Source: Paguma larvata
Taxonomy: Eukaryota; Chordata; Mammalia; Carnivora; Viverridae
Length of the DNA: 64,000 nucleotides
Assembly: GCA_030068075.1 (NCBI GenBank)
Contig: CM057831.1
Location: 7,825,464-7,889,463, forward strand
Direction of reading: 5' to 3'
The notes under the pieces were generated by a model. It worked only from the letters and a program-made list of their open reading frames with translations, did no database searches and was not told where the DNA came from. This document shows, piece after piece, positions 33,601 through 44,616 of this stretch (positions are counted from its first letter, which is position 1; the number at the start of each line of letters is the position of its first letter). A program made the position numbers and the translations under genes.

Positions 33601-33949
33601 CTGCATTTCAGAAAACTCACTATGGATACTGCATGGAAAATAGATTTGATCCAATGGGGGAAGGAAGAGAATTTGGGGCCAAGAGTCTGGTTGGTGAACT
33701 CCTGGATTAGCCCAGGTAAGAAATCAAGGATGGAGTTAAAGTGGCCAAGGGGATGGAGCAAACGGGTCAGATCTACTGTAGGTACTTCCAGTGATTCATT
33801 TCATCTCCATAAGCATCTGCTTTCCAGATGAGGCCCCTAGAGAGTGGGAGTCACTGTGACTTGCCTATATGCCCTACCATTGCTGAATACATCTTAACCC
33901 ACTTAATCCCACTCTAAGGGAACCTGCCCCACCCTAAACCCTCATCAGG
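33601..33949. other. Single-copy DNA, no gene seen
   Basis: Unique sequence separating the antisense L1 from the endogenous retrovirus; nothing recognisable. Confidence 0.45.
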
Positions 33950-34475
33950 TTAGTACAAGACTGCATTTGTTAGAAGGTGAAGGAGGCTCAGTGAAGCACC
34001 CTATAGACTGACACTGTTAAGACCGAAAAATAAAGCCAGCCACTCCATACCCTGTACAGGGTTTTATTCAGGGTAACTTACTGATGGGGGAGCAGATCAA
34101 GTGGACAGATGATCCAGGTGGTACTTGGCCATCGTCTGCCTCCATTCCCCACCTCACCTGGATCATAATCCCCAGCTTTTATGGAGCAAGGGGCACGGCG
34201 AGAAGGTCACAGGGTAATTATCTCAAGTGGAGTCTTCTGTGCACCAGCCACCTCTACTAGTTATCTAATGTGAGTCTTCTTTGCTCCACCTTAGTAAGGA
34301 TCAGAACAAGCCTTCCCACATTCCAGTTGGGGCACACATTAACCTTCATGGGGCCCGTAGCACATAGCTCCAAGGGAGGGGGGACAGGGTCATTGCGGGG
34401 CAAGAACAATATGGAGGATCAAAGATGGGGTCAGTGTGGTCGGCCCTCCTACACTCCACCTCCAACATCTTTATG
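33950..34475 (-). repeat. 3' LTR of the endogenous retrovirus
   Basis: Matches the other LTR. It carries two 43-base U3 repeat units (34216-34258 and 34259 onward), a TATA-like CATAAAAG at about 34176-34183 and an AATAAA polyadenylation signal at 34063-34068, about 110 bases apart as is usual for retroviral LTRs. The minus-strand orientation of these signals agrees with that of pro and RT. Confidence 0.78.
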
Positions 34476-34779
34476 GCCCCAGTAACCTGAGATTAACCAA
34501 TACCGCCAGAGGCTCTGCACCATTCCTCAGTCTTGAGGGATGGGGGGAAGGACTGCTCTAGCTTCTCCTGCTGAAAAGAGGCAGAGAGCAGGATTGGAGG
34601 AAAGAAATCACTTTGGACCCATTGCAGATAGACCCTAGGACAAAATTAAGCCCTTAGCTTTCATCAAGGCCATTATTTTGGTGTCCTCATGTACAGTCTT
34701 AGCATCTGGGTCTACGTTTTGTGGATCTGGTGCACAATGATAAATGAAAAGCACAGCCTCCGTTAACCCCTAACAATAA

Positions 34780-35330
34780 GGCTGTATTGGGCACCATGGC
34801 ACGGATGGGTGGAGTAACAGTTTCCTGTTATCTGTGGTCATTCACCGGATCCCCTTAGATTGCTTTATAGGCCAAACCCAACTATTGAATGGGCCTTCAA
34901 CAGGCCTGATGACTCCCACCTCTTCCAGTTCTCTAATGCAGGCAGTAATCTTGTCAAGACGCCACTCCCTGGAGAACATGTCTTTCGTTTATTCCTGTCT
35001 GGGAACCAGAAGCTGTGTGGGCTCCTATTTGGGGTGACCCACGATGATGGGTTTCACTACTCAGTTATGCAACCTGGACTCACCTTAGCTAGATCCAGAT
35101 CTTGTAAGACATCTACGCCTAAAATATATTCAAGGATGGGGGGAATACACACTAGGAGACCGTGGGGAGGAAACGTGCAGATACGTAGGTAGAGACTAGT
35201 TTATCCCCCAAAACCATCAACAGCTTTTATTTCTCCCTGAAATGTCGAAGGGTTTCCATAAAGAAGTGTGCATTCAGCTCCAGGGTCTATTAGGGCCACT
35301 ACAGTTTGGTTATTAGTGTCAGACCAATTA
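34780..35330 (-). pseudogene. Retroviral protease and early reverse transcriptase remnant
   Basis: On the minus strand from 35320, a frame with VALIDPGAECTLLYGNP is a retroviral aspartic protease core; the catalytic D-T/S-G triad reads D-P-G (35276-35287). A stop follows about 24 codons later. About 400 bases further, at 34780-35098, a second frame contains the early RT region (EVGVIRPVEGPFNSWVWPIK), interrupted by a stop. The catalytic YxDD part of RT is absent. Both are non-functional. Confidence 0.8.
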
Positions 35331-35399
35331 ATGGTTAATTCCACACGGGGCCTTTAGTGGCTCCCTTGTGCACAAACTAAAGGGCCTTGTTGACCTAAC

Positions 35400-36810
35400 C
35401 ACTTGTCTCTAGGGGTAGTGGTATCCACCCCTGAAATTCATCCATCAGCACAGGGGCACTTGGCAACACACCTGGCTTTGTTGAGCCTTCCTTCCACGGA
35501 GTAACCTGCTTCCCCTTTAGCAAAGCCTTCCATAGGCTTGGCAAGACCCTGATGGGGTGTCTAGATTCTTTTCCGGTTCCAGAGGACATTCGATCTTGCC
35601 ACAATTGTTTACAACAGACCCTGACAGGCCTCCTTTCTGCCATTTTATCTTTGGCAGGATTCTTTGTTTTCCCATTTCCCAACCCATCTATTTCCCTTAA
35701 GATGGATTCTTTCGGTTCAGCATAAGTCAGCCACCACAGAGGCCACTGGAACAATGGGCCAATTAGCCAGAGGGGCAACGACAAATACTCAAGTCCCGAA
35801 CCATGACCCTGGTGCTGACTGTGACATTCAGTCTTTCCTACGAGAGAAAGGAAATGCTGGGTGTAGATGGCACCTTTCATCCCCAGCTCACACAGTTTCG
35901 TAGCTCTTCCGTGGGGGTCCAGCCCAAAGGAGGGGAGAGAACATCCCCCTTCATTAGGGCAGTTATCTTAAGGCTAGCATTTATCCAATCAATGCAATCA
36001 GCTAAGCACCTACTATTCGTACCTATGCCTTGGCACAACATCTTTGTTGCAAGGCAGGTCGGGTAGCAATTGAGGCCAACCTACCATCTCCAACCCACTC
36101 AACACAGTCCCATCTCCCCCAGTGGAAATATCCCCCTGCGCCCCCCCACACCTCCCCCTTAAAGTGGCTGGTGAGCTGCGCCAGTTCAGGGGCAGAAACC
36201 CTGGTCGTGCTCTGACAGGTGGGAACCTGCTCTGAGGCATCTCCAGGCTCAGGAGCAGCTCTGGCATTTGTTTGCACCCAAGGGTGCACCTGGAAATCTT
36301 TTTCCTCCTCTGTGATCATGTCCTCCTTATTAAAGGAGCCATCATCCCGGGGGACCGTCCCAGCTCTCCCAAGATAGATAGTCGTCACTCTTTTTCGCAG
36401 CAGCCCACACCCATGCATGTGTCTTGGCCATCCGACCTGACATAACCTCCAAGCCTTGTGCCTGCTACGGGACCCTCCCCGGCACAGTGTCTGTACTAGA
36501 GGAACAACACATCCCTCTCCAAAGCCGATGCTTCTCTGGTGTGTTCCAACTGTCTCCTTACCAACAACTCCCTCCCCATGGTGTCTGGAAAAGCACAAAT
36601 CCATGGCCAACCTACTACTATAAGAGCTTCTTCGTTTGCCTTTCGGCATTTCCCTTCTACACCACTTCCGATAGGATTTTTAACAATCCCTTAGGTGTTC
36701 TCCGGGCGTAGATGAGACCCTCCTGAGGCCTGGGAACGTCTCCCCACGTGGCAGTGACTGGCCAACACAGGGTTCCGCCCCTCAGCACCCTGTGCCGGTT
36801 TTCAGGCTCC
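35400..36810 (-). pseudogene. Retroviral gag remnant
   Basis: Placed between the 5' LTR and the protease, where gag belongs. The longest open minus-strand segments are 36023-36649 (208 codons) and 35395-35880 (161 codons). A Cys-rich stretch with CCKQLWQ near 35600 may be a broken nucleocapsid zinc knuckle; the remaining knuckle residues are not in register. No full matrix or capsid domain is recognisable by eye. The assignment is mainly positional. Confidence 0.5.
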
Positions 36811-36814
36811 TGCC

Positions 36815-37585
36815 TGGCCAGTCCATCGCTAGAAAGTGCAGGACGGTCAGTAAAGCATCTCCGGCCTGGCAAGGCACTCTGAGACCGAAAAAACAAACCA
36901 TACCACCCCATACCATCCACACAGCTTTATGCAGGACAACTTACTGATAGTGAGAGACCCAGGAGGCCATGATCCAGGGAGAAGCCCACCATCTTCCACA
37001 GACCTTCTGTGCCCAGTCTGGGCCTTAGATCCCAACTTTTATGGAGCAAGGGGCGTGGTGGGGAAGCCACAGGGTAGTTATCTAAAGTGGAGCTTTCTGT
37101 GTGCCAGCCATCCCTAACAGTTACCTAAAGTGAGGTCTTCTGTGCACCTGCCACTCCTAATCGTTATCTAAAGTGGAGGGACACCTGGGTGGCTCAGTTG
37201 GTTCAGCGTCCAACTCCAGCTCAGGGCATGATCCCTCGGTTCGTGAGTTCGAGCCCCACGTCGGGCTTGCTACTCAGCGCATAGCCCTGCTACAGATCTT
37301 CCGTCCCTTCCACTCTTTCTGTCTCTTCCCTGCTCACACACTCTCTCTCTCAAAAATAAGTAAAACATTAAAAAATTAAATCTAAAGTGGGGCCTTCTGT
37401 GCACCACTTTGGGGAAGATCCGAAACAGCCTTCCTGTGTTCCAGTCAGAGCACACATTAACCTCCATGGGGTGTGGAACACGTGGCCCCAAGACGGGTCC
37501 TTACGCGGCAAGAACAAGATGGAAGGCCAAAGATGGGCTCAGCGTTGTCAGCCCCCCCTGCACCACTCTTCCAGCCGCAGATGAC
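36815..37585 (-). repeat. 5' LTR of the endogenous retrovirus (SINE-interrupted)
   Basis: Homologous along its length to 33950-34475. Minus-strand order: U3 start near 37565-37580, a 43-base direct repeat in three copies (37076-37118, 37119-37161, 37162 onward), a TATA-like CATAAAAG at about 37046, and a degraded polyadenylation signal (CATAAA) near 36927. A felid SINE with an 11-base target duplication splits the third repeat. The inner edge near 36815 is uncertain because homology fades gradually. Confidence 0.78.
37177..37379 (+). mobile_element. Felid-type tRNA-derived SINE, copy 5 (within LTR)
   Basis: Sense copy: ACACCTGGGTGGCTCAGTTG, a good B box (GAGTTCGAGCCCCACG), a CT-rich region and an AACATTAAAAAATTAA tail. 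It is flanked by the perfect duplication ATCTAAAGTGG at 37166-37176 and 37380-37390. It sits in the third U3 repeat of the retroviral LTR. Confidence 0.96.
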
Positions 37586-38224
37586 AGGGAGGGTTTGGGA
37601 CCTAGGAGACACTGATCCAGACAACGGCTAGGGGTCTGCAGCCGAGGGGATAAAAAGGATCAGATTCTTCCGAGTGTTTGAGCAAAGACACTCAGAGGAA
37701 CGCTGCCATGGGCGGTTGCGGATTGTACAGCAGAAAGTTTGCATAGAGACCGGGGAGGCCCAGGTGCAATCAGTATGAAATTCTAGGTGAGTAGAAATGG
37801 TGGGTAAGCAGTTCGCGCCGACTGGGAAGAAAACAGAGCAGATGCGCACGGAAAAGCCAAAGCTGAGAGAGAAAAAAATCAGGCCGCCCTAGGGGGGGCA
37901 GAGCAGCGGTTCCCAGGGGCTGCTGTGACCCCAGACTCCCCTTCACCTGCATTCCCCACGCAGCCCGGCAGCCCTGAGGCCCCTCCCCTCTGCACCCTAG
38001 CTCTCTGTCTCCCCGGTGGCCTCTCCCCTCCTCTCCACACAAGCTTGAGTGTCCTTTCTAGGGATTTCTGCCCTGCACAACCACAGCTCAGGCAGGAACA
38101 GCAAGGCCCCAGAGCTCCGAGGTATTAGAGTTTTCAAGATTTTCCAAATCTTGAAGTTACTTGATTTCAAATGACAGCTGTGCCAAAAAAAAAAAAAAAG
38201 AGAGAGAGAGAGAGAATGCATTCG
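37586..38224. other. Single-copy DNA, no gene seen
   Basis: Unique, GC-rich between 37880 and 38100. An A15 run followed by (GA)n lies at 38187-38215. No gene is supported. Confidence 0.45.
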
Positions 38225-38360
38225 GTTGCCATTTACAAAGTGCTTTCTGTGTACATTATCAATTTCTATTTTATAGTAACGAGGAAACGGAAGCTCAGAG
38301 AAAGGGAATAGCTTCTCGAATATCACACGGTTAATAGATGGGAGAGGGGGCAAATCCTAG
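38225..38360 (-). repeat. MIR SINE relic
   Basis: Antisense MIR: 'acaaagtgctttctgtgtacattatc', TAACGAGGAAACGGAAGCTC, 'agagaaagggaatagcttctcg', ending 'cacacggttaatagatggg'. Confidence 0.78.
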
Positions 38361-38799
38361 AGGGACGGTCATCTGATGGCAAACCTCACAGGTGACCGAC
38401 TGCCCTGCCGAAATGACACCGAGGCCTCGGGGACCTGTTGCAGCTTCAGGCTTCGCTCCCCGACATGCGTCCCCTTTGTCACCTGGCTGCGGTTCTGCGA
38501 CCGTTCGCTCCATGCTTCAGCTGAGTGGCGTGAGTTCTAGCTCACGTGGCAATTGTGGCAAACAGATCCAAACGTCCAACACATGACCCACGTTTGGACT
38601 CTGCGACACGCCCTGAGGGGGGTTAGCTGGACGATTCCACCACGCAGGAGGGGTCTCTCCCGCGGAGGAGTGACTGGGAGGCTAAAACACCTCTCCCGTA
38701 AGCCCTTTCCTCAACTAGATCTCTGGAAAAACACATATGTTTTAACTTTGGAGTGAGTCATTAGCCTCCACCAAGACAGAAGCACGAATAGGTTTCAAA
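38361..38799. other. Single-copy DNA, no gene seen
   Basis: Unique GC-rich sequence with more CpG than its neighbours (around 38390-38520) but not dense enough to call a CpG island by eye. Confidence 0.4.
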
Positions 38800-39035
38800 A
38801 CAAAAAATAATTTAACACTTACTGAATGTTTATTACGTTTCAGGCATTGTGCTAAATTCTTTTACACGCATTCATTTAAAACCCCCAATAACCCTATGAA
38901 GTAAGTATTATTATCCTCGTTTCTCAGATAAGGAAACGGAAGCTAAGAGAGGTTAATTAACTTGGCCAGGGATACGGGGCTAATACGTGCTGGAACCCGG
39001 ATTTGAACCCAGGCAGTCTGCCTTCGCTCAGCCTG
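38800..39035 (-). repeat. MIR SINE relic, nearly full length
   Basis: Antisense MIR with most of the consensus readable: 'ataatttaacacttactgaatg', CAGGCATTGTGCTAAATTC, ACCCTATGAAGTAAGTATTA, 'cagataaggaaacggaagctaagagaggtt', TTGAACCCAGGCAGTCTGCC. Confidence 0.92.
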
Positions 39036-39679
39036 TCGGATTAGCCAGATCCTCTCACAGAGGGCGGGCCCTGAGGGAGTAGATCATGAGAAGGGGAGTC
39101 CGCGGTAGGCTGCGAGGAGCTGGGGGACGCCCGCAGTATCCGGTGCTCCTTGACTGAGTAAGACCGTAGGGAGTCCCGAGTGTCTTGGAGCAGGCCAACG
39201 GCACTGGGCGACAGTCTTGGAGAGTAGGCAGATGATTCCAAGAGGAGGAGAAGGGAGGGAAGAAAGTGGCTTCCTGAGAAGACAGAACCACCCTTCTTCA
39301 CACATTATTAGCTGGGAGCCAGTTGCCATCCCTCCCAGACTTCCACCATGCTATGGCTGCCTCAGGGCTGGTCCAGGGGACAGACAAATCGGTACTATGT
39401 CCCCAGACAAAGCCCAGGAGCAAAATGTCCCATCTGGTCCCCACCAACAGTCTCAGATGCTTCCCAGGGGGATCCCATGGTAGAATTCCTGGTCTTCACC
39501 AAGACTTTGCCCCCACGCGCTTTCACCGCCTGGTTAGGGATGAGGAGCACCAGGCTGAACCCCCACCAAAGACTGTGGCTACGTCAGCCCTCCTCTCTGG
39601 CCTTGAGATTCCCCTTCCCGAAGAAAAACAAAGACATTCATACTCCTTCCTGCGGGTTCAAATGATCCCAAAGAGAGAG
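39036..39679. other. Single-copy DNA, no gene seen
   Basis: Unique sequence. Overlapping ORFs of 78-128 codons on both strands, none with recognisable domains; the 128-codon one (39323-39709) runs into the next MIR. Confidence 0.42.
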
Positions 39680-39905
39680 ATCATCAGCTCTGGAGCCAGG
39701 AAGACCTAGGTTCAAGTTCAGCCCTGTCGCTTAAAGTTGTGTCACTCTGGGTGAGTCACGGACTACTTTGCAGCTCACTTCCCTCAGCTGTGCAAACGGC
39801 TTAGGCTGCTCTGTGCATATCCCACGCTTGGTCGGAATAAGATCACGCCTATGAAAATGCTTTGAACTTGGTAAAGCCCTTCGTACGTACAAGTGCCAAG
39901 TATGA
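39680..39905 (+). repeat. MIR SINE relic
   Basis: Sense MIR: TCTGGAGCCAGGAAGACC, 'taggttcaagttcagccctgtcgcttaaagttgtgtcactctgggtgagtc', a diverged core, then 'gaaaatgctttgaacttggtaaagc'. Confidence 0.82.
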
Positions 39906-40984
39906 AAATCTGGGATTTGTTCCTTCCTCAATGCCTCCTGAAGCCAACTGCCAGCTGTAGAGGGAACAGAATCCAGAAGGATGGGGCACAGAGCCAGCAC
40001 CACCCTCTCCCCTGCCCAAGCCCACTCAAGACCCTCACCCAGGGTGGGCGTATGTCCTCTCAACATAAGAGGTGACTCTCTTTTGCCATGATTCCTGGAG
40101 GTCTCTATCAGCCCTCCTCATCCCAATGTCACCTCGGAAAGTCAAATCTGCTGCCTGAACCGTAGTCACCTCCACGTTGAACTTGAGGCCATGAGGGTTT
40201 GTGACAGGAGGTGCCCAGCCCCGTCTGCTCTGGAAAACAGAAAGAGCTCACCGTACCACCCTCTCACAGTCCATTTTTCAAAGTTTGACGTCAATTTGCG
40301 GCCTTAGATTGGTTTTTGTTTCTCCGTACTTTGTTTTCTTTTTCGTGATGAATGGTTATTGTCAAGCCGGCTTAGAAGAAGCGATAGGCAGGAGGTGGGG
40401 GCCGGGGCGGAGATAGCACAGTGGTGGGTTTCTTGGTTCGGTTATTGCTTACATTTCTTTTTTCAGGGAAGAAAATGGAGCGGGACGGGGCTGAGGTCAC
40501 GGCCGGGTCGTCCGAGATGCATCCCCGGGGGGTCCTGCTGTAGCTGCCTGCTCCCTTTGTCCAGGCCGGGAGACACGGAGACCCCTGCCTCTCTCTTTTC
40601 CCCACAAGTACATGCCTGGTCTGGGGGACAGGCGGCGTGTCACGGCTGCGGCGGCTGATGCTGTCAACTGCAGATAAATACAACCAAAACAGACCCAGAA
40701 AATTATTTCCGCTTAATGGAAAAATTATCAGGCCCTGAGCAGCCTGATCTAAGGGCTTTTAGAAGTGCACAGAGAAATATACTTGAGTCTTCTCTCCGCC
40801 TCCTCTCTTCCTCACCGTCCCTCTGGGGAGGGTTCTGCAAAAACCGTCTTCTTCCAGATTCTGTGCCGGGGCTTTGCCTGACTTGCAGACAACAGGGTCT
40901 CAGAGATCACGGCTTAGGATCTCAGAGAGAGGTCTCTTAGAGCCTCCAGTGGTATGACCTTGAAAGGACAAAGACATCGCCCTG
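39906..40984. other. Single-copy DNA, candidate conserved patch at 40.66-40.79 kb
   Basis: Mostly unique sequence. Bases 40660-40790 stand out: 'cagataaatacaaccaaaacag', AAATTATTTCCGCTTAATGG and AAAAATTATCAGG are TAAT/GATA-like words in a complex stretch, so this patch is a weak candidate regulatory element. No gene is supported. Confidence 0.38.
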
Positions 40985-41095
40985 CCTACCACTCACCCCA
41001 GGTAATTAAAGTGATGCTCAGAGACAAGTGACTTGCCAAAGGTTCATGGTCTCTTAGCAGCTGGGACAAGAAACTAACCCTTTTGACTCCAATTT
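40985..41095 (-). repeat. MIR SINE relic
   Basis: Antisense, short and diverged: 'gatgctcagagacaagtgacttgccaaaggttcatgg' then CTTAGCAGCTGGGACAAG. Confidence 0.55.
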
Positions 41096-42929
41096 CCCTT
41101 CCCATTGCCCAAAACAGCCTGGCCAGTCCTTCCGGATCCCTGAAACCCCTTACATGGTGCACTTAAATGAACAGTCCTTCAGGCCCAGACCCTGGATTTT
41201 AGGCAAGCAGGTGCCTCATCAAAGATGGAGCTTGTGGTGCAATACATGATTTGTCTGCCACTCTTCCCTTCATTCTGTGCCATGGCTCACTGTCTACAAA
41301 ATAAACATCTCCACCCGATTGGCTCTATGCTTGCATCTTGCTTTGATTAATGAACTGTTGGTCAATGTATCAGGAGCAGAAGCTTAAGTGTGCTTCTGCG
41401 GTTTGGCTCGGTGGTTTGCACTTCTGCAACCTGCCACGAGGCTGCTGCTCCCAGAATTGCAGACACGTGGAGCAGATTTGAACACAGTCCTCAGCCCGAA
41501 GCAGACCTGTCACCCTTGTCAACAAACAGGCCCGTAAGTGAGAAATAGAACTGCTTGTCGAAGCCCCGTAGTTGTGCGGCATTATGACAGCCGAAATCCG
41601 ACCCTTACGGCATCGCAACCCTCCCCCGCAAGGCAGGCTCTGCCCCAAGCTGCTTCTTCTCCTGGTCATCAGGGACCTCCCCAGGGTTACAGAGGAGCAG
41701 GAAAGAAGGGCTGACACACGCTGATAAGGCTGACAGGTGGCCCTCTCTTTGTGGAGCAGTCTTTAAGAGCCCTCGCTGGAAGAGCTGGATGTGGTCCAAG
41801 TCTACATGCTTCTGTTTCTTCTAGGTGCCCCTCCTGGTAGGATCCCTACTGGATGAGTCGGGAGAGGCTAAGTGCTCTCTCAAACAGTTCCCAAGTCTCA
41901 GGGGCTTGAATAGAGCATGTCGATTTCCCAACCGCGTCACAATCCAAAATGGCAGCAGAATTGAGAGGAGAGGCTAACTCAGGGGTCATTAATATAAGTC
42001 TTCGTCATTCTGCCTTTGAGTTCTCCCCTGGATCCACTTCATTCAGCCAGGTGCTGGGCAAAAATAACAGACTGGAAGATCTCTTAAGAGACGTTAAGGG
42101 CTGCGTCTGGAAGTGGCATGCAGCTCTTCCAACCACGTCTCGCTGGGCAACACTCAGTGCAAAGGTCCCATTCATTTGCAGAGTAGTTGGGAAGGGTAGA
42201 GATGTCTACCCTCCCCAACTGGTCCCTCCTCTCTGCCCAAGACAGCAGATTACCTTATACGAATCCCCTAACCTCTTGTGGCCTCATGAATTTCTCAGGG
42301 TTTCCTCTGCCGCTCTTCTAGTCTCCTCATTCCAAACTCAGGTCCAAACTCCCAGCTACGCCCAGACTCTTCAGACTGACTTGTGTATGGCCTGCATGAC
42401 TGTGGTTTGTTTCTCTCCAGGACGTTTCTTCTTCAACCCACCCCCTTTTGTTTCCTTCCCCGGACACTACAGCCACTCCTAAATTCAACCAGCCTTCTGA
42501 GCTACCATATTCTGGCCATGCCAAGAGCAAGAGCTTCTGTTAAATCAGAAAAGCAGAAGTTCTTTTGAGTTCTTAACCGGGAGAGTCACATCCCAATGGA
42601 ACTGAGGTTCTAAGAAGAGTCATTCGCTGAATGTGTACGGGTGGATGGAAAGGGATTGAGATTGAGGAGAGGGAGAGCAGTTAGGAGATGACCGTCCAGC
42701 CATTCCAAAGAGCCTGCACTAGAGCCGATGCTGTGGAATGAAGAGAGAAGGAGGCACCCAAGACATGATGGGGAAGGTGGACCAACGTTTGGAGGCACAT
42801 TTAGCCTCAGGGATGGAGAGAGGCCTCCCAGGCAGGGCCATGTCCTCCGCAGCATCTCTGATTGCCTGAACCCACCTGCTGGCCTCCCTCAACCCAGCCC
42901 CACCAAGTCGCACAGCTGCCCGGCCCTTC
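41096..42929. other. Single-copy DNA, no gene supported
   Basis: Unique. The longest open frame outside known repeats (178 codons, 41949-42482) starts with ATG in a reasonable context, but the protein has no recognisable domain and overlapping antisense ORFs exist. Part of 42200-42560 may be an unnamed ancient repeat in antisense. I do not call it a gene. Confidence 0.38.
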
Positions 42930-43165
42930 CAATCTACTTGGAAGGAATGTGGAGTTACATTTAATTAAAAGTATCTACACAGAAACGAGATTAATTAAGT
43001 CTCTTTTACCCAGGAGCCCTCTCTTTGTGTTCACTTAAATGAGGTTTTAAATGTTGTCTCAATGTTATATCTGGGCAAGATTTCTCCAGACAACACTTCG
43101 CGTGGTACCGAGGCTCCCGCCTAGCTGGCTAGAAATTATTTAGTGATGAGAACAATCCAAGGGCA
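42930..43165. promoter_or_regulatory. Candidate conserved non-coding element with paired TTAATTAA
   Basis: AT-rich island in GC-rich DNA. Two perfect TTAATTAA octamers at 42961-42968 and 42991-42998 start exactly 30 bases apart, about three helical turns. Further on lie TCACTTAAATGAGG and GAAATTATTTAGTGATG. No transposon match. Homeodomain binding is inference from the motif alone. Confidence 0.4.
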
Positions 43166-43796
43166 GTCTTCTCCCCCCTCAGTCAGTTGAGCTCTAGGCA
43201 GGTGGGGACCTTGGGCCACAGAAAGTCGAGTTTTATAATGAAATGGAGGGAAGTTCTCTCAGACAAGAGCTAACTCCCAAGGCCACCTCTTGATGCAGAA
43301 CAGGTGGTCCAGAATGGTCTTCTGAGTCATGTTTATGGAGTACTCACCTAATCCAAGTTGTTCTGAATACAAATATGGCCTCCTGGAGCCAAGTGGCTCA
43401 GGCAGCATCACCCACAGGCAAGATGTCTCTTCCCATCAGCATTTGGTTACTATAGCTCCACATGGGAGCTGGGGGCCTGGCTGAGCCCATGGGAAGCACC
43501 CTAACCTCCTTCACCATCCATCTGCAAGCTGCTGACCTTTACCCTCATGTCTTTTCTTAAAAATAACATTCCAGAAAATTCCATTTAAGTTGGGTCATTC
43601 TCGCGAGGCACTGGTGGGAAACGGGAGATGTGGAATGTACTCTGGGCATTTACTATCACGTACTGCCAAGCATACGACCCAATAAAGGCCAGTGGTGGGA
43701 CCGGATACAGACGGTGCAGGTGCAGCCCCTGTCGCTACCTTACACCTCAGCAGGTGTTCACGAATGAGCAGCCTGGAGACCAAAGAAGCCCGGAAT
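43166..43796. other. Single-copy DNA, no gene seen
   Basis: Unremarkable unique sequence up to the target-site duplication of the next SINE. Confidence 0.42.
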
Positions 43797-43812
43797 TGGT
43801 CCTTGAACTTTT

Positions 43813-44040
43813 TTTTTTTTTTTTTAATTTTTTTTTTAATGTTTATTTATTTTTGAGAGACAGAGAGACAGAGTATGAACAGGGGAAGGGCAGAGAGAGA
43901 GGGAGACACAGCATCCGAAGCAGGCTCCAGGCTCTGAGCCATCAGCACAGAGCCCGACGCGGGGCTTGAACCCACAGGCTGTGAGATCATGACCTGAGCC
44001 GAAGTCGGCCGCTTAACCAACTGAGCCACCCAGGCGCCCC
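43813..44040 (-). mobile_element. Felid-type tRNA-derived SINE, copy 6
   Basis: Antisense, young-looking copy. T-rich tail complement, then AATGTTTATTTATTTTTG, GAAGCAGGCTCCAGGCTC, and a head ending AACTGAGCCACCCAGGCGCC. It has a perfect 16-base target duplication TGGTCCTTGAACTTTT at 43797-43812 and 44041-44056. Confidence 0.98.
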
Positions 44041-44056
44041 TGGTCCTTGAACTTTT

Positions 44057-44602
44057 ATAGCCTAATTAATAAGGAGGTCTATACACAGACTGGTCATTCC
44101 TATCTCTGGGTTCTATCACTAAAAATCAAAGGGGGTTTCCCCTTATTGGATCAGATGGTGTCTTTTGCAGGGAAAAATTTTATAGGGATATTCAATTTTA
44201 TCTGTATTGTCCAGACTTGGATCATTATTAATTTAATTCGATAAGCATGTGTTAAGCACCGAAAGGAGAGGGAGGCACTGTGTCAGATGCTAAAGCTGGA
44301 AGACCCAAGGAGATAAAGCCTCATGCTTGGTCTCCCACAGCCTCTGGAAAAGGCGGTGAGCATTCAGCATCCCAGAGAAGCAGGATCCGTCTAGGAAAGC
44401 CTACCATCTCGCACACCATGGGAACAGACAGGAGGGCTGGAAATCTGAGCTGAGGGTGGGGGATCTTGGAGGACGTCCCAGGAAAAGCGTATGTCAAGCC
44501 TTACAAGATGAGTAGAGACTATCCAGACAGAGAAGGACATGTTCCAGTAGGTCAAAGTCTACACTGCTTAGCCAGGGCACCTCCAGCAGCATGGGCCCGT
44601 GC
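44057..44602. other. Single-copy DNA with ancient repeat trace
   Basis: Bases about 44225-44570 contain 'gcatgtgttaagcaccgaaagg' and 'ggaggcactgtgtcagatgctaaagctgg', followed by 'gccttacaagatgagtagag'. This resembles the unnamed ancient family seen at 14.0-15.1 kb. Otherwise nothing is recognisable. Confidence 0.42.
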
Positions 44603-44616
44603 AAGAACCCAGATGT

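Larger units (their letters stand above)
33950..37585 (-). mobile_element. Endogenous retrovirus, antisense, internally deleted
   Basis: Two diverged long terminal repeats (33950-34475 and 36815-37585) in the same orientation flank about 2.3 kb of internal sequence read on the minus strand: gag remnants, then protease, then the N-terminal part of reverse transcriptase. Most of pol (rest of RT, RNase H, integrase) and all of env are missing, and the reading frames contain stops. The layout and RT/protease type suggest a gammaretrovirus-like class I element, but this is tentative. LTR divergence, point decay and a SINE inserted in one LTR show it is an old, inert copy. No clear primer-binding site or polypurine tract remains. 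Confidence 0.82.

Noticed and set aside
36023..36649. 208-codon antisense ORF as a host gene
   Set aside because: Lies in the gag position of the endogenous retrovirus; best seen as a retroviral remnant.
36780..36815. Retroviral primer-binding site next to the 5' LTR
   Set aside because: No 18-base match to a common tRNA 3' end could be recognised.
41949..42482. 178-codon ORF with acceptable start context, longest outside known repeats
   Set aside because: No domain, signal peptide or family resemblance; opposed by antisense ORFs; length is within chance for 64 kb of GC-rich DNA.
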